A stretch of 56,399 nt of DNA from an uncultured Limosilactobacillus sp. (GTDB taxonomy: Bacteria > Bacillota > Bacilli > Lactobacillales > Lactobacillaceae). Under the pieces are notes generated by a model. That model made no database searches, was not told the origin of the DNA, and saw nothing but the letters and a program-made list of their open reading frames with translations. The stretch is taken from NCBI GenBank assembly GCA_944327195.1, contig CALVGV010000012.1:1-56399 (forward strand). Direction: 5' to 3'. The stretch's first letter is position 1; each line of letters begins with the position of its first letter. A program made the translations under genes and the position numbers. Shown here in pieces: positions 16,564 to 25,500 of the stretch.

Positions 16564-17493
16564 TTAGCCGTGGATCACCGTGCCGAGCTTGCCAGCGAGC
16601 GCATCATCCAACCCGGACAGGGAAGTGATGATTGCTTCGCGCTCTGGGTGCCCTTCGACGAAGGAGAGGCAAGCTTCGATCTTTGGCAACATGCTTCCGG
16701 CCGCAAATTGGCCTGCTGCCATGTACTCCTTGGCGTCATCAACGCTGAGCCGTTCCAGCTTCTTTTGGTCCGGCTTGTTGAAGTTGACGTAGACGTAGTC
16801 AACCGCCGTTAAGATGATCAACTTGTCGGCGCCGAGCTTGTCGGCCAAGAGGGCGCTGGAGCGGTCCTTGTCGATCACCGCCGGAACCCCCTGGAGGCCG
16901 TCGGCGGTCTTGATGACCGGGACGCCACCGCCACCGCCGGCGATCACGAGGTCGCCGTGGTTAATCAGGGCCTCGATCGAGCCGAGTTCCATGATTTGTT
17001 GCGGCAACGGTGACGGCACCACTTGGCGGTAGCCGCGACCGGCGTCTTCAACGAAGGTGTAGCCCTTCTCTTCGGCGATCTTTTCGGCCTGTTCCTTGGA
17101 GTAGAAGTCCCCAACTGGCTTGGTTGGGTTCTTGAATGCCGGGTCGGCTGGGTCGACGGCGATCTGGGTCACCGTGGTAACGACGTTCTTCTTCAGCCAA
17201 CGCTTGTGCAGCTCGTTTTGAAGACTCTGTTGCAGGTGGTAGCCGATGTAGCCTTGGCTCATTGCCCCGCATTCTGGGAACGAGAAGGAGGCGGTTTTGC
17301 CGTTATCGGCGGCAAAGTTCATCCCGAGGTTGATTTGGCCAACCTGCGGGCCGTTCCCGTGGCTGATCACCACTTGGTGGCCGGCTTCAATCAGCCCGAC
17401 CAGCGATGCCGCGGTGTTCTTCACCAGTTTTAATTGTTCTTCCGGGGATTTGCCGAGGGCGTTCCCCCCTAATGCGACAACTACCTTCGCCAT
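16564..17493 (-). CDS. arcC: Carbamate kinase
   Basis: A 309-residue amino-acid kinase fold enzyme that makes ATP from carbamoyl phosphate and ADP, the energy-yielding step of the arginine deiminase pathway. Visible motifs are [10 protein letters not shown] at the N-terminus, [12 protein letters not shown] near residue 47, [11 protein letters not shown] near residue 210 and [10 protein letters not shown] near residue 233. GGAGG precedes the ATG. It is 24 bases downstream of arcB. Confidence 0.95.
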   Translation of the reverse strand: MAKVVVALGGNALGKSPEEQLKLVKNTAASLVGLIEAGHQVVISHGNGPQVGQINLGMNFAADNGKTASFSFPECGAMSQGYIGYHLQQSLQNELHKRWLKKNVVTTVTQIAVDPADPAFKNPTKPVGDFYSKEQAEKIAEEKGYTFVEDAGRGYRQVVPSPLPQQIMELGSIEALINHGDLVIAGGGGGVPVIKTADGLQGVPAVIDKDRSSALLADKLGADKLIILTAVDYVYVNFNKPDQKKLERLSVDDAKEYMAAGQFAAGSMLPKIEACLSFVEGHPEREAIITSLSGLDDALAGKLGTVIHG

Positions 17494-17517
17494 TGCGCGA
17501 GTCCTCCTAACTAATCA

Positions 17518-18519
17518 CTATTCACCCAGGGTGGCAACCATTACCGCCTTGATCGTGTGCATCCGGTTTTCGGCTTCACGGAAGACAACGGATTGTTCAC
17601 TTTCGAAGACTTCGTCGGTAACTTCCATTTCCTTCAGGCCGTACTTTTCGTAGATCTTCTTGCCAACGCCAGTTTCTTGGTCGTGGAAGGCCGGCAGGCA
17701 GTGTTCGAAGATGGCGTGCGGGTTTTCGGTTGCTTCCATGACTTCCTTGGTAACTTGGTATGGCTTGAGGAGCTTGATCCGTTCTTCCCATACTTCGTCC
17801 GGTTCACCCATCGATACCCAAACGTCGGCGTAGATTACGTCCATGCCCTTAACGCCTTCCTTGATGTCGTTGGAAACGACGATCTTGGCACCGGTCTTCT
17901 TGGCGATTTCGTTGGCCTTGTTGAGGACTTCCGGTTCTGGGTTGAGTTCCTTTGGCGTTACCACGTGGTATTCCATCCCCATTACGGCGGCCCCGAGCAT
18001 CAGGGCGTTGGAGACGTTGTCTTGACCGTCACCGACGAAGGCGAACTTGATGTCCTTGTATTCCTTCTTCAGCACTTCCTTGGCAGTCAGGAAGTCGGCC
18101 AGCACTTGGGTCGGGTGGTCTTCGTCGGTCAGCCCGTTCCAAACCGGAACGCCGGAGTATTCAGCGAGGATTTCGGCGTTGCGTTGGGAGAAGCCCCGGT
18201 ATTCGATCCCGTCGAACATGCCACCAAGCACGCGGGCAGTGTCCTTAACGGATTCCTTGTAGCCGATGTGGGAGCCGGATGGGCCGAGGTAGGTAACGTG
18301 GGCCCCTTGGTCCTTGGCGCCAACTTCGAAGGCGCACCGGGTCCGGGTGGAGCTCTTTTCAAAGATCAGGGCGATGTTCTTGCCCTTCAGCTTTGGTTGT
18401 TCAGTCCCGGCGTACTTTGCCTTCTTCAGGTCTTCGGCCAGGTTGAGCATGTATTCCATTTCCCGGGTGTTAAAGTCAGCAAGCGTCAAGAAACTGCGAT
18501 TCCGTAAATTAAAAGCCAT
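17518..18519 (-). CDS. arcB: Ornithine carbamoyltransferase, catabolic
   Basis: A 333-residue enzyme converting citrulline and phosphate to ornithine and carbamoyl phosphate. It has the carbamoyl-phosphate loop [10 protein letters not shown] near residue 56, HPTQ ([11 protein letters not shown]) near residue 137, DVWVSMGE near residue 230 and HCLPA near residue 272. AGGAGG precedes the ATG. It is first in the arc operon, with two cre-like sites upstream; placing arcB first, rather than arcA, is one of the layouts seen in lactobacilli. Confidence 0.95.
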   Translation of the reverse strand: MAFNLRNRSFLTLADFNTREMEYMLNLAEDLKKAKYAGTEQPKLKGKNIALIFEKSSTRTRCAFEVGAKDQGAHVTYLGPSGSHIGYKESVKDTARVLGGMFDGIEYRGFSQRNAEILAEYSGVPVWNGLTDEDHPTQVLADFLTAKEVLKKEYKDIKFAFVGDGQDNVSNALMLGAAVMGMEYHVVTPKELNPEPEVLNKANEIAKKTGAKIVVSNDIKEGVKGMDVIYADVWVSMGEPDEVWEERIKLLKPYQVTKEVMEATENPHAIFEHCLPAFHDQETGVGKKIYEKYGLKEMEVTDEVFESEQSVVFREAENRMHTIKAVMVATLGE

Positions 18520-18571
18520 TGCTCTGTTTCCTCCTAAGGTCTTAACAACTTTTCTTTACGATTCTTATTGT

Positions 18572-18585
18572 AGGAACCGCTTTCA
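18572..18585. promoter_or_regulatory. cre-like site 1 upstream of arcB
   Basis: Minus-strand TGAAAGCGGTTCCT, about 53 bases before the arcB start. It fits the CcpA consensus with one difference, suggesting sugar repression of arginine catabolism. Confidence 0.55.
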
Positions 18586-18652
18586 ACTTTCGCCGCGAAT
18601 TTGACCCTTTCTTCAAGAAATTGCGCCAGAAAAATTTCGTAGTATCCTTATA

Positions 18653-18666
18653 GGGAAAGCGGTTTA
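18653..18666. promoter_or_regulatory. cre-like site 2 upstream of arcB
   Basis: GGGAAAGCGGTTTA on the plus strand, a weaker match with the same GAAAGCGGTT core. With site 1 it makes a pair about 80 bases apart in the arcB-regulator intergenic region. Confidence 0.45.
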
Positions 18667-18816
18667 TACGTTTTACCTATTTGATTTGCATATATTCATC
18701 GTTTTGACGAATTATTCGGCCGCCCAGTGAATATTCATGTTCACTAGGAACACAAAGTCGGATTTTCGCAAAAACTCAAGAAGATTCGTGATTACTCAAA
18801 AAGCGGAGGATTGCCC

Positions 18817-19662
18817 ATGAATTTCTACATTGCTGACCCCAATTCAGCCAACCGGGAACTCATCAGTGCGCTGATTGAGGACAGTTTTGACAACAACGTC
18901 GTCGGCCAGAGTGATTCGGCCTCCCAGGCCTACCTCGACCTCCTGGAACTGCGGGTCGACATCATGGTCGTGAGTTACGACCTGACCCCCTACGACGGGA
19001 TCGAGCTGATCAAGCGGCTCAAGGACGTCAACAGCCGGCCGCGCTTCTTGCTGACCGGCAAGCGGCTGACGACCGAGATCAAGGAGGCCGCCTACCAGGA
19101 AAAGGTCGACATCGTCTTGCCCGACCCGCTGCAAAAGACCGAGGTCAAGCACCTCCTGAAGCTGCTGGGCGGCTACGTTAACATGACCAACCGGCTGGCG
19201 ACGATCTACGAACTGGCCCTGGCCAGCCCGACCCGCTACCAGCGGCCGCAGTCGGCCCAGCGCAAGCGGATCGACCACGTCAACTCGGTGCTGATGTTCC
19301 TGGGGATCGCCGCCGAGAACGGCAGCGAGGACATCCGGCGGATTATCAAGCTGATGGTCGACCAGAACTGCAACTTCGCCAGCATCAACTTCGCCCGCGA
19401 CCTCCAGCTCAACGAGCACGACAAGAAGGTGGTCTTCCAGCGGATCCGGCGGGCGCTCAAGGCCGGGATCACCAACCTGGCAACGATGTGCATCGACTAC
19501 CCGGAAAACGAGATCCTACTCGAATACGCCAACAACCTCTTCGAGTACCAGAACATCCACATCGAGATGGCCCGCCTCCGCGACGAGGAGCCGCAAAAGA
19601 GCCAGATTTCCCTCCAGCACTTCTTCGATGGTCTTTGGCAGGAGAGCTTCCGGACGGAGTAG
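18817..19662 (+). CDS. Atypical response regulator with Spo0A C-terminal-like DNA-binding domain
   Basis: A 281-residue orphan regulator. Residues 1-120 have a receiver fold. Asp55 in SYDLTPYDGIEL aligns with the phosphorylation site. However, the usual acidic pair reads Ala6-Asp7, and the conserved Lys-Pro reads Asp103-Pro104, so phosphorylation chemistry may be lost. Residues ~150-180 (VNSVLMFLGIAAENG...IRRIIKLMV) follow the pattern of the Spo0A effector domain (ITSIIHEIGVPAHIKGY..LREAISMV), with a following helix ..FQRIRRALKAGI. ATG at 18817 lies six bases after GGAGGA. No kinase gene is adjacent. It is divergent from the arc operon, hence a candidate arc regulator. The family match is from memory. 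Confidence 0.7.
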   Translation: MNFYIADPNSANRELISALIEDSFDNNVVGQSDSASQAYLDLLELRVDIMVVSYDLTPYDGIELIKRLKDVNSRPRFLLTGKRLTTEIKEAAYQEKVDIVLPDPLQKTEVKHLLKLLGGYVNMTNRLATIYELALASPTRYQRPQSAQRKRIDHVNSVLMFLGIAAENGSEDIRRIIKLMVDQNCNFASINFARDLQLNEHDKKVVFQRIRRALKAGITNLATMCIDYPENEILLEYANNLFEYQNIHIEMARLRDEEPQKSQISLQHFFDGLWQESFRTE

Positions 19663-19683
19663 CTAGGGTCTCCGATGGCGGAG

Positions 19684-19849
19684 GGCCTCCGCGGGGGAGC
19701 TTCCGGGAGACTGGAACGGGGTGGGCACGACTTGAAGCCCACCGGAATCGCTTCGCTCTCCGGCGGTCTTCAAGCTCGGCCTTGTTCTAGGCGATAAATC
19801 GCCAAGAACAATTTCACCCCTGAGCTCCCGGGTCTCCCCCGCTCCGGCC
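19684..19849 (+). repeat. Structured interspersed repeat R2 (class B)
   Basis: Runs from GGCCTCC to CCGGCC, 166 bp. Outer stem CCGGGAG/CTCCCGG, inner stem GGGGTG/CACCCC, hairpin CTTGAAG..CTTCAAG with a long apical extension, and hairpin TTGTTCT-GGCGAT..ATCGCC-AGAACAA. It begins 22 bases after the regulator stop and lies before the terminator at 19959, so it is in the 3' UTR. Confidence 0.85.
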
Positions 19850-19958
19850 CGGCAGCGGTACGGTTCTTCGGCTGCTGATTGTCATTTGGCAACAACGCCC
19901 TAGCAAATCCATCCTAGTGGTAAGCAAGTTCTCGTTAACAAATCCTTCCCGGAAAACA

Positions 19959-20006
19959 AAAGTGGTGTGATCCCCTTTCCTCATGAGGATCACACCACTT
20001 TTTTTA
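19959..20006 (+). terminator. Strong terminator after the response regulator and R2
   Basis: AAAGTGGTGTGATC and GATCACACCACTTT form a perfect 14-bp stem, followed by TTTTT. Confidence 0.9.
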
Positions 20007-20086
20007 TTCCTTCCGCCGGTTTTTCTTCTATTATGAATGCAACTTCTCGCGGTCGCCGGAAATGGGGACTAGTTTCCGGTCCAAAT

Positions 20087-20127
20087 TAAAAGGCGGCGCC
20101 ACCCCATCTCCAGGGTCACGCCACCAT
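20087..20127 (-). terminator. Terminator of the ECF S-component gene
   Basis: Minus-strand GGTGGCG and CGCCGCC arms (one G-T pair), followed by TTTTAATTT. It lies about 35 bases after the stop of the gene at 20161. Confidence 0.5.
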
Positions 20128-20160
20128 TCATTCTTATTCGGTTCAATTCATTCTTTATGG

Positions 20161-20757
20161 CTACCGGTAACGGGCCAGGGCCTTCCAGAGGGGGACCACC
20201 AGCAGCGGGGTCACAATCGCGGTGAAGATCGCCTCCACCACCCCGTTCGTACCAATCACCGCCGCCAGGGCGACGCCCAGGTGGCCGGTCGCCACGTGGT
20301 AGGTGGCCGCCACCTTTGCGCTGTTATTAAAGAAGAGGTAGATTCCGCCGAGCACCAGCAGGGTGTTGGTCAAGGAGGCCACCAGGCCGCTCAAGGCCGC
20401 CGCCAGGCCAATCCGGTTGGTTTTCTTCATTAACAGGAAGACCCAGCCGGCAAAGAGGCCAACCAGCAGGCGCGGCAGCACCGAGATCACGGGGTTGGTG
20501 AAGACCAGGGGGGCCAGGGCGCTACTCGGGTAGACGTAGGCGCGGACGAAGGTCAACAACCCCCACAAGAGGCCGGCCAGGGTGCCGTCCACCGGGCCGA
20601 AGAGGACGGCGATCACCGCCACCGTCACCGGCAAGGTCGTCAGCGACAGGGGCCCAATCGGCAGGTTCCCCAAAAAGGGCACTAGGTCCTGGACGACAAT
20701 CAACACCAACAGCAGGCTCCGCCGGGTCAGGCGACGAATCTTGGCGCGGCGCTCCAT
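20161..20757 (-). CDS. ECF transporter S component (substrate-binding membrane protein)
   Basis: A 198-residue protein with five or six hydrophobic segments. The N-terminal block QDLVPFLGNLPIGPLSLTTLPVTVAVIAVLFGPVDG and the later VFTNPVISVLPRLLVGLFAGW fit the ECF-transporter S-component family, where this type is often assigned to pantothenate or a related vitamin. It would share the general EcfAA'T module encoded elsewhere. The ATG at 20757 is preferred on ribosome-site spacing; an ATG at 20766 is possible. The ligand cannot be told from sequence, and no riboswitch was seen upstream. Confidence 0.78.
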   Translation of the reverse strand: MERRAKIRRLTRRSLLLVLIVVQDLVPFLGNLPIGPLSLTTLPVTVAVIAVLFGPVDGTLAGLLWGLLTFVRAYVYPSSALAPLVFTNPVISVLPRLLVGLFAGWVFLLMKKTNRIGLAAALSGLVASLTNTLLVLGGIYLFFNNSAKVAATYHVATGHLGVALAAVIGTNGVVEAIFTAIVTPLLVVPLWKALARYR

Positions 20758-20862
20758 TCTAATCATTCCCTTCGGTTAATTATCGCCCCATTGTACCACG
20801 CCGCCGGACGAAAGAAAAACGATCCGCGCGGAAAGTTCGGCGACAAGCGGCCAAGAAAGCGG

Positions 20863-20868
20863 TATACT
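20863..20868 (+). promoter_or_regulatory. -10 element for the MucBP-like gene and proC
   Basis: TATACT, about 30 bases before the ATG at 20899. No good -35 is visible at the normal distance, so only the -10 is marked. Confidence 0.4.
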
Positions 20869-20898
20869 AGTGACAAAATGCATTATGGGGTGTTGATC

Positions 20899-21615
20899 AT
20901 GAGAGACGAATTTAAAACCGGCAATCCGATTTGGATTTACTACCGGGACATTGATAATAACGACAACCTTCGCCTGCCCCAACTTCTCCGGGGGCACCTC
21001 GGCCAAAGCTATGAAATTAAAAAAATAAAAATTCCTAACTATACCTTGATGCAGACCACCGGCACCTTGCAGGGGGTCTTCGATGACACCGCCAAGAGCG
21101 TCTGCTTCTACTACCGCAAGACCCGCTGGGGCGAAATCGACGACAGCGTCCACTACCTCTACCTCAAGCAACCGGTCACCGTTTACGACCAGGTGGAGGG
21201 GATGCCGCTCGGTACGCCGCTGCCGGGCGGGATCTACGTCAAGTCCTTCCAGCGGATTGCGACCACCGACCGCCAATTCTGGTACCAGGTTAACGCCGGC
21301 CAGTGGCTCCAGTTCGACGACGCCAAGGTGAAGATGGTCAAGGACGACCCCTTCAAGGGCGACGTACCCACCCGGCCGGTCAGCGACCTGACCTACCTGG
21401 CCCTCAACCGGGTGGCGGCGACGGTCGACTTCCTGCCGGAGCGGATGGTGGAAACCTACTCCACCCCCTACGGCCAGCCGAGTGGCAAGGTTGCCAACGG
21501 CCAGAAGCTGACCCTGATCGGCCGCCTGACCGACGACAACGGGGTCACCTGGTACAAGACCAGCGAGCAAAACTACATCAACGGCAACTACGTGAAGATT
21601 GTGGAGGAAGACTAA
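20899..21615 (+). CDS. MucBP-like plus SH3-like domain protein without export signal
   Basis: A 238-residue protein. Residues ~10-70 (PIWIYYRDIDNN...YTLMQTTGTLQGVFDDTAKSVCFYYRK) have the pattern of a MucBP mucin-binding domain. Two later segments (YLKQPVTVYDQVEGMPLG..., and MVETYSTPYGQPSGKVANGQKLTLIG...TWYKT...GNYVKI) resemble bacterial SH3-type domains. No signal peptide, membrane segment or LPXTG motif is present, which is odd for surface-adhesion modules. ATG at 20899 follows GGGGTG; longer readings overlap the -10. It is fused by TAATG overlap to proC, so the two are co-translated. Function unknown. Confidence 0.7.
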   Translation: MRDEFKTGNPIWIYYRDIDNNDNLRLPQLLRGHLGQSYEIKKIKIPNYTLMQTTGTLQGVFDDTAKSVCFYYRKTRWGEIDDSVHYLYLKQPVTVYDQVEGMPLGTPLPGGIYVKSFQRIATTDRQFWYQVNAGQWLQFDDAKVKMVKDDPFKGDVPTRPVSDLTYLALNRVAATVDFLPERMVETYSTPYGQPSGKVANGQKLTLIGRLTDDNGVTWYKTSEQNYINGNYVKIVEED

Positions 21616-22388
21616 TGCGGATTGCGATTGTTGGGGCCGGCAACATGGGCCAGGCCCTCTTGAAGGGCTTCAAGGCCGCCGGCGAAAAGGACCTCTGGGC
21701 GCTCAACCCGGTTAACCCGAAAGTGGCCGCCTTTGCCAAGGAAAACGGAATTGAACTGGTGAACACCCCGGCCGATCTGGTGGCCGCCAAGCCAGGGCTG
21801 GCGATCCTGACCACCCCGGCCCCGCTGACGGTGACGGTGGCCGGGCAACTGGCCGGCCTGCCAGCCGATAGCCTGGTAGTTTCTAGTGCCGCTGGGGTGA
21901 AGATCGCCGCCCTCGAGAAGGCAATGCCGCAACCGGTGAGCGCGATCATCCCCAACATCCCGGTGACCAGCCGGGCCGGCACGATCGGCCTGACGATGGG
22001 GACCCGGCTGAGCGACGCCCAAAAGGAAACGGTGACGACCAGCCTCAAGCTCCTCGGGACGGTGGTTGAGGTCAAGGAAGACCAGCTGGACATCGTCGGC
22101 ACGGTGGGCGGCTGCGGGCCGGCCTTCGTCGACGTGATGATGGACGCCCTGGCCGACGCCGCCGTCAAGCACGGCCTCGACCGGGCCAGCGCTTACCAGG
22201 TGGCCGCCAGCATGATCGCTGGCAGCGGCCAGCTGGCCCTTGACTCGGGCCTGGCCCCGGCCCTGCTCCGCGACCAGGTGGCCTCGCCGGGTGGGACCAC
22301 CATCCAAGGGATCAGCGCCCTCGAGGCCCACGGCTTCCGGGCGGCGGTGATCGCCGCCGTCGACGCCGCCATGGGCAAGGAAGAATAA
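21615..22388 (+). CDS. proC: Pyrroline-5-carboxylate reductase
   Basis: A 257-residue NADPH-dependent reductase for the last step of proline synthesis. The Rossmann motif IVGAGNMGQAL opens the protein. IPNIPV lies near residue 118. The C-terminal signature TVGGCGPAFV...LRDQVASPGGTTIQGISALE contains the P5C-binding loop. The ATG overlaps the previous stop as TAATG; upstream frame extension lies inside the preceding gene. No proA or proB is in the window, so it may serve proline made from ornithine or imported precursors. Confidence 0.92.
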   Translation: MRIAIVGAGNMGQALLKGFKAAGEKDLWALNPVNPKVAAFAKENGIELVNTPADLVAAKPGLAILTTPAPLTVTVAGQLAGLPADSLVVSSAAGVKIAALEKAMPQPVSAIIPNIPVTSRAGTIGLTMGTRLSDAQKETVTTSLKLLGTVVEVKEDQLDIVGTVGGCGPAFVDVMMDALADAAVKHGLDRASAYQVAASMIAGSGQLALDSGLAPALLRDQVASPGGTTIQGISALEAHGFRAAVIAAVDAAMGKEE

Positions 22389-22408
22389 GAACGAGATTAA
22401 TTGAACCC

Positions 22409-22440
22409 CGGTGGAGGGATGTCCTTCCACCGGGGTTTTT
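22409..22440 (+). terminator. Terminator of proC
   Basis: CCCCGGTGGA and TCCACCGGGG arms followed by TTTTT. Confidence 0.9.
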
Positions 22441-22446
22441 GAGTGC

Positions 22447-22484
22447 ACAAAAAGCGGCGGGGAGGCCATTTCTCCCCGCCGCTT
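22447..22484 (-). terminator. Terminator of the giant surface protein gene
   Basis: Minus-strand GCGGCGGGGAG and CTCCCCGCCGC arms followed by TTTTTG, about 35 bases beyond the stop codon. Confidence 0.85.
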
Positions 22485-22517
22485 CGTGCCCGTTAAAGGG
22501 TCTTGGTTGGCGAAATC

Positions 22518-25500
22518 CTAGTTTTCTTGCTTCTTGCGTGCTGCCCCACCGAGGCCGAGCAGACCGAGGGCCAGGCCAAGGAGGCCGAGGGTGGCCGCCG
22601 AGTGGTCGTCCCCGGTTTGCGGCAGCTGCTTCTGCTGAGTAGCAGTGGTTGCCGGAGTGCCACTTGCTTGCTTTGTGGCCGCCGGTTGGGTGCTGCTTGC
22701 GCTAGCCAGGCTGGTCGTTGGCTGCGCACTCGCCGAGGTCGACTGGCTGGCACCATTCTTGGTCCCATCGTTCGTCGGGGTGGCCGGTGCAGCGTCGTCC
22801 TTCTTTTCCGGAGTGGTCGATTGATCCTCTTCGGTTGACTCGGCCTGGTTGGTAGCCAAGGCTGCTTGGGCCGCAGTCAGAGCTGACAGGAGACTTTCGA
22901 CCGTTGCCTGGTCAGCATTGCTCCCGTCGGCGCTAGTAACCGTCTGGGCGTTGGCTACCGCTGCCTGGTAGGCGGCTTGGGCGGCCGCACTTGCCCCCTG
23001 GTAGGTTGCGCCGGCTTCGACAGTGGCCGCTTGGGCAACCGCGTTCTTGAGGGTAGCCATTGCCGCGTCCAGCTTCGTCGCCGTGGTCAGGGCCGCGGTG
23101 ATGCCACTTTCCGTGGTGGCTGCTTCGATCGCCGTCTGGCTGGCTTGCCACTGGGCGTTGTTGAGGTTGACCAGCTTACCCAGGGCAGCGATTGCCGTTT
23201 CCTTGGCGGTCGTCAGCTGGGCTTCCCCGTCAAGGGCCGCCTTGGCCTCGTTAATCGCCGTCGTGGCCGCCATCACCGTTGCCTCGTCCGCGTTTGGACC
23301 GGTGGTTGCCACGAGCTTTTCACCCGCCGCGATCGCCTGGTCGTAGGCGTCCTTGGCGCTTTGGCTGGCGTTTTCGTAGGCCACGCTCTGCTTGGTCGTC
23401 TCCGCATCCGCCAGGGCCGCCTCGAGGCTGGTCATCGCCGTGTTGACCTTGGTGGCGGTGTCTACGGCCGCCGTCATGGCCGTCGTGGTCTGGGCCGCTT
23501 CAACCGCGGTCTTGGCTGCAGCGGCCTGGGCCGGGTTGAGGGCGGTCAGCTTGGCCAGGGCAGTCAGGGCATTGCTCTTGGCAGTTGCCAGGTTCTGACT
23601 GCCGTCGAGCTTGCCGGCAGCACTAGTCAGGGCGGAAACCGCGGCGGCTACGCGATCGTTGTCGTTGGTTACCGTCGTGCCGGTTGCAATCGCGGTTGCG
23701 GTCGCGAGGGCCTGGTCGAAGGCCGTGACCGCGTCAGCACTGGCTTCCTGGTAGGCAACCGTCTTCTTGAGCTTGTCGGCCGCGGTGATTGCGTCCTTCA
23801 GGTTGCCCATCGTGGTGTTGAGGGTCGTCACCGTCGTCACGGCCGTGGTAACCTCGCTCGTCCCGTTGGCTTGGTTGATGGCGTCCGTGGCCGCCTGCTT
23901 CTGGGCGGTCGTCAGGTTGGTCAGCTTGGCGAGAGCCGCTAAGGCGTCATCCTTGGTGGACTTGAGGTTGGCGGCGCCGTCCAGGGCAGCCGTTGCCGCG
24001 GTCAATTCACCAGCCGCCTTGCTGATTGCTTGGGCGTCGTTGCTCGTCCCCTTCAGCAGGTCTTCGGCCGTTGCCAAGGCGGTCGTGAAGTTCTTCTTCG
24101 GGTCTGCCGTGACTTCGGTGTAGGCGGTGGTAGTTTGGGCATCCTTGGCGGCGGCAACGGCCTTCTTCAGGGTCGCCATCGCGTCGTCGAGGCTTGCCGC
24201 ATCCTTGTTGGCCTTGGCTACGGCTGCGCTATCAGTTGCCTTGGTAATGGCGTCCTTGGCCGCCGCCTTCTGGCTGGTCGTCAGGTTTGGCAAGGCGTCG
24301 ACCGCCGCCGTGGCCTGATCCTTAGCGGATGCTAAGTTTTGGTCGCCATCAAGGGCCGCCATCGCCTTGCCTAGTGCGGTGGTCTCCTGTTCAACCGTGG
24401 CCGGGTTGGTGACTACCGGCGTATCGGCGAGGAGGTTGGTGACTGCCGTCAGGGCCTGGTCGAAGGCCGCCTTCTTGGCCGGCGTTGCCTCGGTGTAGGC
24501 CGTGGTCTTGGCTACTTCCTTGGCGGCCGTGACTGCCGACCGGAGCGCGGCCATCTTACCGTCGAGGGTGGTGGCCGTCGTGACCGCCTCCTTGGCATCG
24601 CTCGTGGTAGCAGCCCCGGCAATCGCCGTCTTGGCCGCCTGCTTCTGGCCTGCCGTCAGGTTCGTCAGCTGGTCAAGGGCCGCCGTGGCTTCCTTTTTGG
24701 CGGCCTTGAGGGTAGCGTCGCCGTCGAGGTTGCTGGTGGCCGTCGTCAGGTTGGCAGCCGCCTTGCTGATCGCCTGGGCGTCGTTGCTCGTCCCCTTCAG
24801 TAGGTCTTTGGCCGCTGCCAAGGCGGTGGTGAAGTTCTCCTTCGGGCTGGCCGTGGCCTCGGTGTAGGCAGTGGTGTTCTGGGCCTTCATTGCCGCTTCG
24901 ACCGCGGCCTTCAGGCTGGCCATGCTGGTGTCGAGAGTCTTGGCGACGTCACCGGCCGTAGTGATTGCCTTCTCGTCCGTGGCCTTGGTGATGTTAGCCA
25001 CAGCCACTTCCTTTTGCGAATCAGTGAGGTTTGGCAAGGCGTTGACCGCCGTAATCGCCTGGTCCTTGGCTGCTTGAAGGACTGTGTCCCCATCAAGCTT
25101 TTCCTGGGCCGCCGTCAGGACACTAGCGTCATCCTTTACCACTGACCCATCATTGGTCTTGGTCTTCCCGTTCAAGATGGCTTCGGCTGCCGTGAGGGCA
25201 TCATCGAAGGTTGCCTTCGGCGTAGCCGTTGCCGCGGTGTAGGCCGGCGTGCCCTTGGCCGTGGTGGCCGCCGCAACTGCCTGCTTCAGGCTCCCCATGT
25301 CATCGTTGAGGGCCATGGCTTGGTCGCTAGCCGTGGTGATGGTTTCCGAGTCGGTAGCGCTGTTGATTGCGTCGGTGGCGGCTGCCTTTTGGTCCGTCGT
25401 CAGGTTGGTCAACTTGGCGAGGGCCGCGATCGCCTTGTCCTTGCCCCCCTGTAAGGAGGCGTCACCATCGAGGGCGCTCGTTGCCGCGATCAGGGTTGCG

